A stretch of DNA of 64,000 nt from positions 248,001-312,000 of the forward strand of contig NZ_PXNS01000004.1 of the NCBI RefSeq assembly GCF_003045775.1, in the 5' to 3' direction. The notes beneath the pieces are model-generated. The model worked only from the letters and a program-made list of their open reading frames with translations. It ran no database searches and was not told where the DNA came from. Positions 8,022 through 16,759 of this stretch are shown here, in pieces. The stretch comes from Halomonas litopenaei (lineage in GTDB: Bacteria > Pseudomonadota > Gammaproteobacteria > Pseudomonadales > Halomonadaceae). The position numbers were made by a program, and so were the translations under genes. How positions within the stretch are numbered: position 1 is the first letter of the stretch; every line of letters starts with the position of its first letter.

Positions 8022-9773
8022 TCAGGCGCCGATGATCACCTCGGCCTGGATCTCGCCCAGCGCGGCCAGCGTCTCGCCTTCCACCAGCGGGCCGATCAGC
8101 GGCTCCCGCGGGACCTGGCTGGGCGGCTTGCCGGCCATGCGCTGTACCCGCGAGGGCCGGCCCTGGTCGTCCAGCGCCAGTACCCAGCAGAGCGAGGCGT
8201 CGTCAAAGCGCACCAGCGAGCCGATCGGGTACAGACCGAAGCGCCGGATGAAGCGCTTGACCCAGCTGGTGTCGAACTTGTCGGGGTGGTCGAGCAGGTA
8301 GCGGTAGATCGCCGCGAGACGCCAGGGCGGACGGTCGGGGCGCTGGGCACGCATGGCATCGATGGCGTCGACCACGGCGCTGGCCCGGGCCAGCTCACGT
8401 AGCTCGTCGTCGCGGATGCCGGCGGGATAGCCGCTGCCGTCGAGGCGCTCGTTGATCTGGCAGGCGGTGGCCTCGAACACCGAGGCGTTGATCCAGGCGC
8501 AGTGGCTGAGGCGCTCGCGCAGCCAGCCCACGTGCTGGATCAGACGATTGCGTTCGGCGTCGCCGAAGGTCGGCGTCAGGCGCAGGGGCTCGGGCAGCAG
8601 CACCTTGCCCAGGTCATGAATCATGGCGCTGGCGACGATGGACTTGCGCAACTCGCCGGGCAGGCTGTCTTCCAGCAGATCGATCAACAGGATCGCCACC
8701 GACAGGCCGTGGCGTACCGGCCAGGACTCGCGGGTCAGGAACCTCAGCGCGAACAGCACGCCGTCGCGGTCCTCGTCGTACAGGGCCAGCAGGTGGTCGG
8801 CCTGGCGCGACAGGCGCGGGCCGTGGATGCAGCCGCCCTGAATCAGCTCCATCGCCTGGGCGTGCAGGTAGCCGGCTACGCGGGACAGCCGCTGGGTCAT
8901 GACGGTGGGGTAGGCTTCCGCCTCGCGACGGCCAAGGCGCGGGCCGCGGCGCCCTGCCGGTGGCTGAAACAGCGGCGATGGCGGACGCCTGGAATCCACC
9001 CCTTCGGCGATGCGCGCGGCCTCGCGTTCGACCTCGCGTACCAGCTTCCACAGGGTGCGATCCTGGTGGGCCCCGACGCCGATGAAGCGAAAGCCGGCCT
9101 CGACCAGCCGCCGTTCGGGGTCGAAGCGATGATGTTGCACGACGGCCTGGAGCGCCAGACGGGTACCATCGGGAAAGCCCAGCTCCAGCGGCACCGGCAG
9201 CTCTCTGTTGGTCAGCACAGGAGCGGCGGTGCGGGGGAGGTCGAGGCGACAGCCGTCCACCGACAGATCGATCAGGTCGCCGTGCAAGTCCTGGCTGTCG
9301 CCGTCTCTGAGCACCGCCTCGGCGGCCATGCCCAGGCGCAGGCGCGCGCGAAAGCTTTGACGGCGCTGTAGCCGCTCCAGCTGGTCCGGGTAGGGGCAGC
9401 GCCACAGCCGGCGCAGCGGCACGCCCTGCCCAGGTGCGCGGCTGACTTCCCGCGACAGCTCCGCCTCACTCGGCGCCGTGGTCACCTCTCCGTCCGCGGC
9501 CGTGATCGCCGGAGTGCGGGTGATCATGCCCTCGCAGTAGCCGACCAGACGAAAGGACTTGCCCTGCTTAAGCTGGCGGTGAAGCCCCTCCACCGCGGTG
9601 ATGTCCAGGGTGATGGACTCCCCCGGGGCAATCTCCATCAGCAGCACCGGTGTCGGCGTTCCATTGCCTTCCTCCCACGCCAGTGCGGCCCCCTGGGGGC
9701 CGCTCAAGCAGTCCAGCAGCCTGGCGATTTCCTGGGGGGCGCGTACTTCCTCGAATTCTTGTTGGTCCGGCAC
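8022..9773 (-). CDS. PilZ and HD-GYP domain fusion protein (c-di-GMP sensor plus putative phosphodiesterase)
   Basis: The 583-residue protein joins a YcgR-like N-terminal part and a PilZ domain (about residues 10-260) to an HD-GYP domain (about 290-500). The PilZ c-di-GMP motifs are visible: RQSFR at 138-142 and DLSVDG at 169-174. The HD pair is H386-D387 in MIHDLGK and the GYP signature is ERLDGSGYP at 442-450. The residues before the GYP motif are QIN where active enzymes usually have HHE, so activity may be altered. No membrane segment is seen. It has its own sigma-28 promoter 43 bases upstream. The arrangement suggests a flagellar-brake-type sensor tied to c-di-GMP breakdown; the function is inferred. 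Confidence 0.85.
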   Translation of the reverse strand: MPDQQEFEEVRAPQEIARLLDCLSGPQGAALAWEEGNGTPTPVLLMEIAPGESITLDITAVEGLHRQLKQGKSFRLVGYCEGMITRTPAITAADGEVTTAPSEAELSREVSRAPGQGVPLRRLWRCPYPDQLERLQRRQSFRARLRLGMAAEAVLRDGDSQDLHGDLIDLSVDGCRLDLPRTAAPVLTNRELPVPLELGFPDGTRLALQAVVQHHRFDPERRLVEAGFRFIGVGAHQDRTLWKLVREVEREAARIAEGVDSRRPPSPLFQPPAGRRGPRLGRREAEAYPTVMTQRLSRVAGYLHAQAMELIQGGCIHGPRLSRQADHLLALYDEDRDGVLFALRFLTRESWPVRHGLSVAILLIDLLEDSLPGELRKSIVASAMIHDLGKVLLPEPLRLTPTFGDAERNRLIQHVGWLRERLSHCAWINASVFEATACQINERLDGSGYPAGIRDDELRELARASAVVDAIDAMRAQRPDRPPWRLAAIYRYLLDHPDKFDTSWVKRFIRRFGLYPIGSLVRFDDASLCWVLALDDQGRPSRVQRMAGKPPSQVPREPLIGPLVEGETLAALGEIQAEVIIGA

Positions 9774-9815
9774 CAGCGGGACTCCTCGACGACATCTGGC
9801 ATACGTTGTCTCGGA

Positions 9816-9842
9816 GTATCGGCAGAATGTGCCGGATCTTTA
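9816..9842 (-). promoter_or_regulatory. Sigma-28 (FliA) promoter of the PilZ/HD-GYP gene
   Basis: On the minus strand the site is TAAA, 15 bases, GCCGATAC, one mismatch from the -10 consensus and a perfect -35. It lies 43 bases upstream of the start codon. Confidence 0.8.
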
Positions 9843-9901
9843 GGCTGACAACCTTGTTCAGGCTAGACACTCGGCGGGGGCGTGACACCGATCAAGCGTT
9901 T

Positions 9902-12900
9902 TCAGGCCTGGGAGTGACGCTTGCGCCGGGAGCGGTCGATGGCATCGCGCTGGCTGGCCAGGCGATGCTCGCCGAGAAAGCGGGTCAAGCGCTCGAAGGG
10001 CATGGGGTGGGCCAGGTGGAAGCCCTGGAAGGCGTCGCAATGATGCTGCAGCAGGAACTCGTGCTGGGCCTCGTGCTCGATGCCTTCGGCCACCACCATC
10101 AACTCCAGGTGGTGGGCCATGGCGATGATCCCCTGAAGGATGGCGCCATCCTCCTGGTTGTCCGGCAGCCCCTGGACGAAGGTGCGATCGATCTTCACCG
10201 TGCTGACCGGCAGGTGCTTGAGGTAGCCAAGGCTCGAGAAGCCGGTGCCGAAGTCGTCGATGGCCACCTCGACACCCATGTCGCGCAGCGACTGCAGCGT
10301 CTCGATGGCGTTCGGGGTGTCGTGCATCAGGATGCCCTCGGTCAGCTCGAGGGTGAGCTGGTGGGCCTCGATGCCGGTCAGGTTCAGGGTGTCGCGTACG
10401 GTCTCGAGGAAGTTGGCCCGGCGGAACTGCAGCGGCGACAGGTTGACCGCCACCGCCAGGCCCTCGAGGCCGGCCTCGTTGAGGAGCTGCAGGTCGCTGC
10501 AGGCGCGGGTCAGCACCCAGTGGTTGATGGCGATGACCTGGCCGGTCTCCTCGGCCAGGGCGATAAAGTCCTGGGGCGGCACCTGGCCGCGTACCGGATG
10601 TTCCCATCGCAACAGCGCCTCGACCCCGATGATCGCCCGGTGGTTGTCGAACACCGGCTGGTAGTGCAGGCGTAGCTGCTCACCGTCGATGGCGGCCTGC
10701 AGGTCATGACGCATCGCCACCCGCTCGTTTACCCCCCAGGTGATGTCCTGGCTGAAGTGCTGCAGCGCATTGCGTCCCTGGTGCTTGGCCTGGTACATGG
10801 CCATGTCGGACTGCTGCAGCAACTGCATCGGTTCGATGGTGACGTCGCTGGACACCGCCACCCCGATGCTGGCGGTAACGTGCAGCTCATGCTCGCCGAC
10901 CCGGTAGGCCTGGGCCACCTTCGGCAGCAGGCGTTCGGCCAGGGTCACCGCCTGCTCGGGCTCGTCGAGGTCCGGCAGCAGCACCACGAACTCGTCGCCG
11001 CCGAAGCGGGCCACGGTATCCCCGGGCCTGAGCGCCTCGGTGAGCCGCTGGGCGACCTGGATCAACACCTTGTCGCCGACGTCGTGGCCGAGGCTGTCAT
11101 TGATCGGCTTGAACTCGTCCAGGTCGATGAACAGCACGCCAAGGTGGTGGGACTGGCGCTTGGCCAGGGCGAAATCGTGGCGCAGACGATCCTCGAACAG
11201 GGCGCGATTGGCCAGGCCCGTCAGGGCGTCGTGGCTGGCATGGTAGGCCAGGCTTTCCTCGTAGGCCTTGTGCTCGGAGATGTCGTGCTGGACGCCGACG
11301 AAGTGAGAGACCTCGCCATCGGTGTCCATCACCGGCGAGATGTAGAGGTCGTTCCAGAAGGCCTCGCCGTTCTTGCGGTAGTTGAGCAGGGTGGCGCGGA
11401 CTTCGCTGTGGTTTGCCAGCTGGCGGCGAATACGTGCCACCACCTGTGGATCGCTCTCCTCACCCTGCAGGAAGCGACAGTTGCGCCCCAGCACTTCTTC
11501 CTCCGGATAGCCGGTCATGCGCATGAAGGCCGGGTTGGCGTAGATGATCGGCAGCTCCGGCGAGCGCGCATCGGCGATCACGATGCCATTGATGCTGGCC
11601 TCGACGCTGCGCTGCAGGATGCGCAGCTGGGTCTCCTGGGCGTGGCGCTCGGTCACGTCCTTGGCGATGCCGAAGGTTCCACTGATGTCGCCGTCGATGA
11701 TGATCGGCAGGTTGGTGATGTCCATTACCCGCCTGCCCAGCGGAGTAGTGATGGGCAGGGTGTAGCGGGTGACCTCGCCCTTGAGCGTCTTGCGCACCGC
11801 GTCGCGCACCCAGGAGCGATCCGATTCCTTGACGAAGACTTCGTAGTGCCGCCCCAGGATGTCACCCAGGGGTACCCCGGTGAGGGTCGAGCAGGTGGTG
11901 TTGGCGGCGACGAAGATGCCTTCGTGGTCGAGGGAGTAGATGGCGTCGGGGTTGTAGGTGAACAGCGAACGGTAGCGCTGCTCGCTCTGGAACAGCGCCT
12001 GGCGGTCCTGGTCGCGCTCCACCGCCAGGGCGACCAGCTCCAGGCAGCGCTCGATACGTCGGCTGTGCTCCGCCTGCTGTGCCGGCGAGTGTCGAAAGAA
12101 CAGGCTGACCACCCCCAGCAGACGTTCATCGCTGGCGACGACCGGATAGGCCCAGCAGGCCATCAACTCGCCGTCGCGCAGGCGCGGGTGCACGCCGGCG
12201 CAGGCCGGGTCCTCGGTGATGTCGTCGCTGGCCCGGGGGGCCCTCGCCGCGGCGGCGCTGGCCCAGGTGCCGAAGGTGCCGCCCACCGGGGTTCTGGCGA
12301 GCAGTGGTGCCATCTCAGACGGCAGGCTGTGGCCCGCGGTCAGGCTCAGGGTCTCGCCGCCGGGGTCCAGCGTCAACACGGTGGCGATGGCATTGGGGAG
12401 GTGGCCCTCGAACAGCCTGCAGCAGGCCTCCAGGGTCTCGGTCAGTGGTGCCTCTCGGGCGATCATCGACTGGATGCCCTGGTAGCTTTCGAGCTGGTCC
12501 TGGGCGGCCACCAGGCTCTGGGTCTGCCACAGCAGGGTGCGCATCAACGACAGGCTGATGGCCAGGCTGTAGGACATGATCAACCCGATCAGGGTGATCA
12601 GCGCCGGCAGGCTACCCGCCAGCCACCAGTCACTGTCCGGGCCTGGCAGTGCACGCAGGGACAGGGTGCGCCCGTCCAGCTCCAGGGTCTGCTCGGCCAG
12701 TCTGGGTAGGGTCGGGTCCTTGACCTGCCAGGTGTCTTCGCCAAAACCGCACCACCAGACGCCCTGGCTGTCGGTGACGGCCAGCAGGGTGCGGTCGGCA
12801 ACGCTGCGGTTACTGGGGGCCAGGGTGCCGGGCAGATCGATGCAGGCGACCAGGCGCAGGTCGTCATCGGCCAGGGTCCTGACCATGCGTGCCGACGTCG

Positions 12901-13903
12901 CCAGCGGGTTGTCGGGCAACTCCAGCCGTAGTTCGCCGCGGGCCGGCCTGGGCAGTGCCTCGCTCAAGCGGCAGACGCTGTCCTGAGCACGCCGTGAGCG
13001 CAGCCATAGCCGCTGGTCGCCGCGATACAGCGCCAGGCTCTCCAGGCTTTGTACGTCTCGCAGATAGAAGGTGATGACGTCGGCCAGGGTATTGGCGTCG
13101 GTCGTCTGCTCGCCGGCACGGTTGGCCAGGCGGTCGAGCCAGCGCTGGTGTAGCGCCATCTGGCCGCGTGCGCGCTCTTCGATGTTGGTCAGGGTATTGG
13201 CGGCGTCCTGCTGGACGTGGCTCTGGCGCACATGGTTGAGCGACAGCCAGGCCAGGCTGCTGAGCAGTACCCCGGCACAGGCCACCGCGATGCTGGCGCG
13301 TTGTAGGCGCAGCGGGCGGTTGGGCGGGCGTGAGGCAGCCACCAGCGAGGCCGGGCCGGCGATCAGGTAGAGCAGACACACCGCCATGGGCGAGGTGCTG
13401 CGGGTCACCTCCCAGACTTTGGGTGCCTGGCCAGGAATCACCAGCCAGACGGTAAAGATCGCGCCGATCAGCAGCAGCAGCCCCCCCGACAACCGCCACC
13501 AGAAGGAGCCCTGGCGATGCTCCACCCCGATCATCAGGGCCACGCAGCCCGGCAGCATCGCCAGGCCCGCCCAGCTGGTCATGCGCGGACCGCCGGTCAG
13601 CAGCGACTGCACGTCGGCAGGGCCGCTGGCGACCAGGTCATGGACGATGGCGTACAGCGCCAGCAGCAGCATCATCAGGCCGCAGACGCTGCGGCCACGC
13701 GGTCTGCGCAGTACCTGCAGCAGAACGCCGCCGCCGCCAGCGAGGCTTGCCAGCGCCACATCGGGGACCAGCAGCGGCTGTTCCACCGGGTGGATCAACC
13801 AGGCGGCGAGACCCGCAGCGCCGACCATCAGCAGTCCGCTGGAGGCCATCAGCAGCCAGGCATCTTCCGCCACATCGCGCAGTCTAAACGGCATCCTACC
13901 CAC
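9902..13903 (-). CDS. Membrane PAS-LOV-GGDEF-EAL protein (putative blue-light-controlled c-di-GMP enzyme)
   Basis: This 1333-residue protein makes or breaks c-di-GMP. It has about seven membrane segments (residues 15-225), an extracytoplasmic region (about 228-430), another membrane segment (about 432-455), a GAF-like region (about 475-630) and a PAS domain (about 640-755). A LOV-type PAS follows at 764-877 with GRNCRFLQG; C809 is the expected flavin-adduct cysteine, and NYRKNG, FWN and the Gln in FVGVQ are present. The GGDEF domain has intact GGDEF (968-972) and an RxxD inhibitory site (959-962). The EAL domain keeps E1095-A-L, ELTE and DDFGTG. Both catalytic domains look active. It lies divergent from fliC; no sigma-28 site was seen upstream. 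Confidence 0.88.
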   Translation of the reverse strand: MGRMPFRLRDVAEDAWLLMASSGLLMVGAAGLAAWLIHPVEQPLLVPDVALASLAGGGGVLLQVLRRPRGRSVCGLMMLLLALYAIVHDLVASGPADVQSLLTGGPRMTSWAGLAMLPGCVALMIGVEHRQGSFWWRLSGGLLLLIGAIFTVWLVIPGQAPKVWEVTRSTSPMAVCLLYLIAGPASLVAASRPPNRPLRLQRASIAVACAGVLLSSLAWLSLNHVRQSHVQQDAANTLTNIEERARGQMALHQRWLDRLANRAGEQTTDANTLADVITFYLRDVQSLESLALYRGDQRLWLRSRRAQDSVCRLSEALPRPARGELRLELPDNPLATSARMVRTLADDDLRLVACIDLPGTLAPSNRSVADRTLLAVTDSQGVWWCGFGEDTWQVKDPTLPRLAEQTLELDGRTLSLRALPGPDSDWWLAGSLPALITLIGLIMSYSLAISLSLMRTLLWQTQSLVAAQDQLESYQGIQSMIAREAPLTETLEACCRLFEGHLPNAIATVLTLDPGGETLSLTAGHSLPSEMAPLLARTPVGGTFGTWASAAAARAPRASDDITEDPACAGVHPRLRDGELMACWAYPVVASDERLLGVVSLFFRHSPAQQAEHSRRIERCLELVALAVERDQDRQALFQSEQRYRSLFTYNPDAIYSLDHEGIFVAANTTCSTLTGVPLGDILGRHYEVFVKESDRSWVRDAVRKTLKGEVTRYTLPITTPLGRRVMDITNLPIIIDGDISGTFGIAKDVTERHAQETQLRILQRSVEASINGIVIADARSPELPIIYANPAFMRMTGYPEEEVLGRNCRFLQGEESDPQVVARIRRQLANHSEVRATLLNYRKNGEAFWNDLYISPVMDTDGEVSHFVGVQHDISEHKAYEESLAYHASHDALTGLANRALFEDRLRHDFALAKRQSHHLGVLFIDLDEFKPINDSLGHDVGDKVLIQVAQRLTEALRPGDTVARFGGDEFVVLLPDLDEPEQAVTLAERLLPKVAQAYRVGEHELHVTASIGVAVSSDVTIEPMQLLQQSDMAMYQAKHQGRNALQHFSQDITWGVNERVAMRHDLQAAIDGEQLRLHYQPVFDNHRAIIGVEALLRWEHPVRGQVPPQDFIALAEETGQVIAINHWVLTRACSDLQLLNEAGLEGLAVAVNLSPLQFRRANFLETVRDTLNLTGIEAHQLTLELTEGILMHDTPNAIETLQSLRDMGVEVAIDDFGTGFSSLGYLKHLPVSTVKIDRTFVQGLPDNQEDGAILQGIIAMAHHLELMVVAEGIEHEAQHEFLLQHHCDAFQGFHLAHPMPFERLTRFLGEHRLASQRDAIDRSRRKRHSQA

Positions 13904-14027
13904 GACCCCCTTGGCGACCCTGCTTCCGGGCGCTCATTTCCTTGTCCTTCCGACGCTATGACGAAGACTCGCCATCCTCACAGCATGGCAGGCGACAGCG
14001 TTGATAGCGGCCACCGTGGTGCGTCTA

Positions 14028-14060
14028 CCGCCCGAGGCAAAGGCGCCTTTGGACGGGCGG
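14028..14060. other. Long palindrome in the gap between the LOV-GGDEF-EAL gene and fliC
   Basis: CCGCCCG and CGGGCGG arms flank a perfect 14-base palindrome CAAAGGCGCCTTTG. No T run follows on either strand. It lies 125 bases upstream of the minus-strand gene and about 360 bases upstream of the fliC promoter. The remainder of the divergent gap, 13904-14418, shows only imperfect GC-rich repeats and no gene that I can support. Confidence 0.6.
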
Positions 14061-14418
14061 TCCGGTATCCCTGGACGCGTTTGCTCGAAATGGCACCAAA
14101 ACAGTCTTCAACATACCTCAATCAACCGCGAGTGCTAGCCCCTGATGTCAGCATCCACCACCAGAGTCAGCGTCCAGCAAGGGCGAGAGGGGGACAACCG
14201 TAGAGAAGATGCGTCAGCGAATAGGCACAAAGAAGGCACAGGAAAGCATGCAGAACAGTCACAGACCCGATGGGAGGCGGGTAGCGAGCCGGTAAAGAGC
14301 AGGCGCAGGCCTGATGCAGACCTGATGGAGAGCGGGTGCAGACCCGGTGAAAAGCAGCCGTAGACGGCCCAGCAGGCGGTCAAGCAAGAGCCTTCCAAAG
14401 AAATTTGCAGGCCAGGGC

Positions 14419-14445
14419 TAAAGCTTTTCGGCGAGCCACCGATAA
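14419..14445 (+). promoter_or_regulatory. Sigma-28 (FliA) promoter of fliC
   Basis: TAAA, 15 bases, ACCGATAA: perfect -35 and one -10 mismatch. It gives a leader of about 75 bases before the fliC start at 14529. Confidence 0.88.
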
Positions 14446-14528
14446 AGAGGGTAACGGCCAACGGCGCCGTTGCGGCAGGCCAAGACGGTCCGCCAATGGA
14501 GCCCAACTCTTTAAGGAAGGATGACACC

Positions 14529-16157
14529 ATGTCCGTGATCAATACCAATATCACTTCCATGATTGGTCAGCAGAACCTCAACGCGTCCAAGAGCGCCCTG
14601 ACCACCTCCATGGAGCGCCTGTCCTCCGGCCTGCGCATCAACAGCGCCAAGGACGACGCCGCCGGCCAGGCCATCGCCAACCGCATGAGCAGCCAGATCA
14701 CCGGTCTGTCCCAGGCCCAGCGTAACGCCAACGACGGTATCTCTGTTGCTCAGACTACAGAAGGTGCGCTGAACCAGATCAACGACAACCTGCAGCGCGT
14801 TCGTGAACTGACGGTTCAGGCCCAGAACGGCACCAACTCTGAGGAAGACCTGACCTCCATCCAGAACGAAATTGGTCAGCGTCTGAACGAGATCAACCGT
14901 ATCTCTGAAGAAACCAGCTTCAATGGGGTCAAGGTTTTGCAGGAAGATACTGGCCTCAAGATTCAGGTGGGTGCCAATGATAGCGAAACAATCAGCATTG
15001 ATCTCAAGAAAATCAATGCCGAAACTTTGGGCCTCGAAAATTTCAGCGTTTCTGAAACAAAAATCGAGTTCTCAGACTCAATTGCTAAGAAAAGTGATGT
15101 TTCAAATGTTACCAACGTAGCGGTTGGGAACGACACTGCTTTTGATACCAATGGAACAAACTACAGCGCTGCACCGCTCGCTAACGATGCTGCTACCAAG
15201 TCTTACTTTGATGATGCCACTGGGATAACAGCAACAGACACAGGTGATAAAACTAGCGTTGTAACTGGCACCGATAAGGCAGTTTACAGCGTGAAAATTG
15301 ATGGCGGAGATTACTTCGTCGCTCAAGACGATGATGGCAGCAATAAAATACAACTGCTGAAGCAGGACGGAACTGGCGGTTACGAAAAAGTACAAGTTGA
15401 GAATGATAGCGGAACGCTTACTGACGTCCAAGTTGCTGTCTTTAACGGAAAAGCAACTGCCTTTATTGATGATGGTTCCGGCAATGCCCAAAAAGTTGAT
15501 CTAACAGGTGGGATTGCAAAAGCAGAAGCAACAGAACTGCTGGCAAAAAATGATAGTAACCTTGCTGTGAATATTGATGGTCAAAACCACAATGTTCATG
15601 AGATTCTTGACAAGAATGGCGACGCTTCAGGAAAGTATGGCGTCCGTATGGAAGACGGTACTGTTTATGCAGTAGCTGTGGATGCAACTAGCGGAAATGT
15701 TTCTATCCAAGAAGATGGGGATGGAAACAAAGTTCAGTATGCACTGCAGACGGACGGTGATGTGGCCACCGTAGTCGAGCATGAAGGTGACCTTTATGGA
15801 GCGACTTTGAATGCTACTTACAATGGTACGGCTACTCGCGGCGCGACGAAGTTTGATACTGACCTGCTGCAGGAAACAGGCACTGCAAAGCCGCTTGAAG
15901 CTCTCGACTCAGCCCTAGGCGAAGTTGATGCTCTGCGCTCTGACCTTGGTGCCATTCAGAACCGCTTCGAGTCTGCAATCACCAATTTGAGCACCACCGA
16001 GACCAACCTGTCCGCTGCACGTTCGCGTATCGAAGACGCTGACTATGCAACAGAAGTGGCCAATATGACTCGCGCCCAGATCCTGCAGCAGGCCGGTACT
16101 TCCGTGCTGGCCCAGGCCAACCAGGTGCCGCAGTCCGTGCTGTCTCTGCTGGGCTAA
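14529..16157 (+). CDS. fliC: Flagellin FliC
   Basis: FliC is the filament subunit, exported through the flagellar type III system. The 542-residue protein has canonical conserved ends: SVINTNITSMIGQQNLN and SSGLRINSAKDDAAGQAIAN at the N-terminus, and FESAITNLSTTETNLSAARS through SVLSLLG at the C-terminus. The middle (about residues 150-440) is variable, acidic, and rich in Asp, Gly and Asn. Its DNA (about 14950-15850) is clearly more AT-rich than the ends, which suggests a recombined or diversifying surface domain. The start is set by AAGGAAGG 8 bases upstream; an in-frame ATG at 14496 lacks support. Confidence 0.98.
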   Translation: MSVINTNITSMIGQQNLNASKSALTTSMERLSSGLRINSAKDDAAGQAIANRMSSQITGLSQAQRNANDGISVAQTTEGALNQINDNLQRVRELTVQAQNGTNSEEDLTSIQNEIGQRLNEINRISEETSFNGVKVLQEDTGLKIQVGANDSETISIDLKKINAETLGLENFSVSETKIEFSDSIAKKSDVSNVTNVAVGNDTAFDTNGTNYSAAPLANDAATKSYFDDATGITATDTGDKTSVVTGTDKAVYSVKIDGGDYFVAQDDDGSNKIQLLKQDGTGGYEKVQVENDSGTLTDVQVAVFNGKATAFIDDGSGNAQKVDLTGGIAKAEATELLAKNDSNLAVNIDGQNHNVHEILDKNGDASGKYGVRMEDGTVYAVAVDATSGNVSIQEDGDGNKVQYALQTDGDVATVVEHEGDLYGATLNATYNGTATRGATKFDTDLLQETGTAKPLEALDSALGEVDALRSDLGAIQNRFESAITNLSTTETNLSAARSRIEDADYATEVANMTRAQILQQAGTSVLAQANQVPQSVLSLLG

Positions 16158-16170
16158 AGCTAGGTGGGTT

Positions 16171-16256
16171 GTCAGCCCTCGGCTGACGTGCTCCTCCGCG
16201 GGCCGCTGCTTTGCGGCCCAACCCCGACAGGCGCCTCTGGCGCCTGTCGGCATTTA
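16171..16256 (+). terminator. Three consecutive hairpins after fliC, the last a likely terminator
   Basis: GTCAGCC/GGCTGAC (16171-16187), GGGCCGC/GCGGCCC (16200-16219) and a 12-bp perfect stem CCGACAGGCGCC/GGCGCCTGTCGG (16224-16250) follow the fliC stop. The last is followed by CATTTATA, so it is the best terminator candidate. Confidence 0.75.
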
Positions 16257-16319
16257 TAGGCCCGGCCAACCTTGCTACAGCAGTTCCGGCTGCGGTAGTT
16301 CCAACGACAGGAGCCACCA

Positions 16320-16571
16320 ATGAATAGCGTCAACCCGTTTAGTGTTTCGCAGGATGTCCTGGTCGAAGGTCCTGTGGAGGCTGTCTCCGATGAGGCCCTG
16401 TTGGATGCGCTTGCTCGGTATCAGCAGGTGGTGGCCTGGGCCAGCGATCTGATCGAGCGCTTCGAGGCGACGGGCATGCAGGACGCCATGGGCGAGGACT
16501 ACCGCCATCTGCTCGATATTCATCGGCAGGCTATGGTGGGGCAGGCGGAGCTGGCATTGCGACTTGCCTGA
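16320..16571 (+). CDS. Small helical protein of unknown function downstream of fliC
   Basis: The 83-residue acidic protein begins MNSVNPFSVSQDVLVEGP and looks fully helical from about residue 20 (LLDALARYQQVVAWASDLIE onwards). I do not recognise a family with certainty. Its pattern of RYxxxxxxxxxLIE followed by a polar helix loosely recalls FliT- or FlgN-type flagellar chaperones, which would fit its place after flagellin. AGGAG lies 7 bases before the ATG. The stop codon TGA and the last few codons lie inside an inverted-repeat element, so the original C-terminus may have been replaced. Confidence 0.6.
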   Translation: MNSVNPFSVSQDVLVEGPVEAVSDEALLDALARYQQVVAWASDLIERFEATGMQDAMGEDYRHLLDIHRQAMVGQAELALRLA

Positions 16572-16702
16572 AAAGTGCCTGCGCTCGGTAATACGGCGTT
16601 AAAAATCGGGTCAAAATGCTCATTTACACCTCGTAAACTGCGCTTTCTCAACGATTTTTGCCTTGTCTAACCATCGCTCGCCGGCTTTTCGTACAAAGCT
16701 TA
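16561..16702 (+). repeat. Small inverted-repeat element, copy A
   Basis: It shares about 140 bases with copy D at 36334-36478, including TGCCTGCGCTCGGTAATACG, the central TTTAC/GTAAA palindrome and the right end near CTTTTCG. Its left end lies within the preceding small gene and supplies that gene's stop codon. A diverged partial copy begins at 16700. Confidence 0.85.
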
Positions 16703-16730
16703 GGGCTTGTCTGAAAAGTGTCTGCGCTCC
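16700..16730 (+). repeat. Small inverted-repeat element, partial copy B
   Basis: The left end TTAGGGCTTGTCTGAAAAGT and TGCGCTC are present directly after copy A, with a shared TAG. The right end is not clear, so this copy is truncated or decayed. Confidence 0.7.
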
Positions 16731-16759
16731 TCGAGCCTTTGCCCGCCCCAGTGTGACGC

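Noticed and set aside
10706-12709. A 667-codon plus-strand frame opposite the LOV-GGDEF-EAL gene
   Set aside because: The minus strand encodes clear PAS, LOV, GGDEF and EAL domains; the plus frame is only its shadow.
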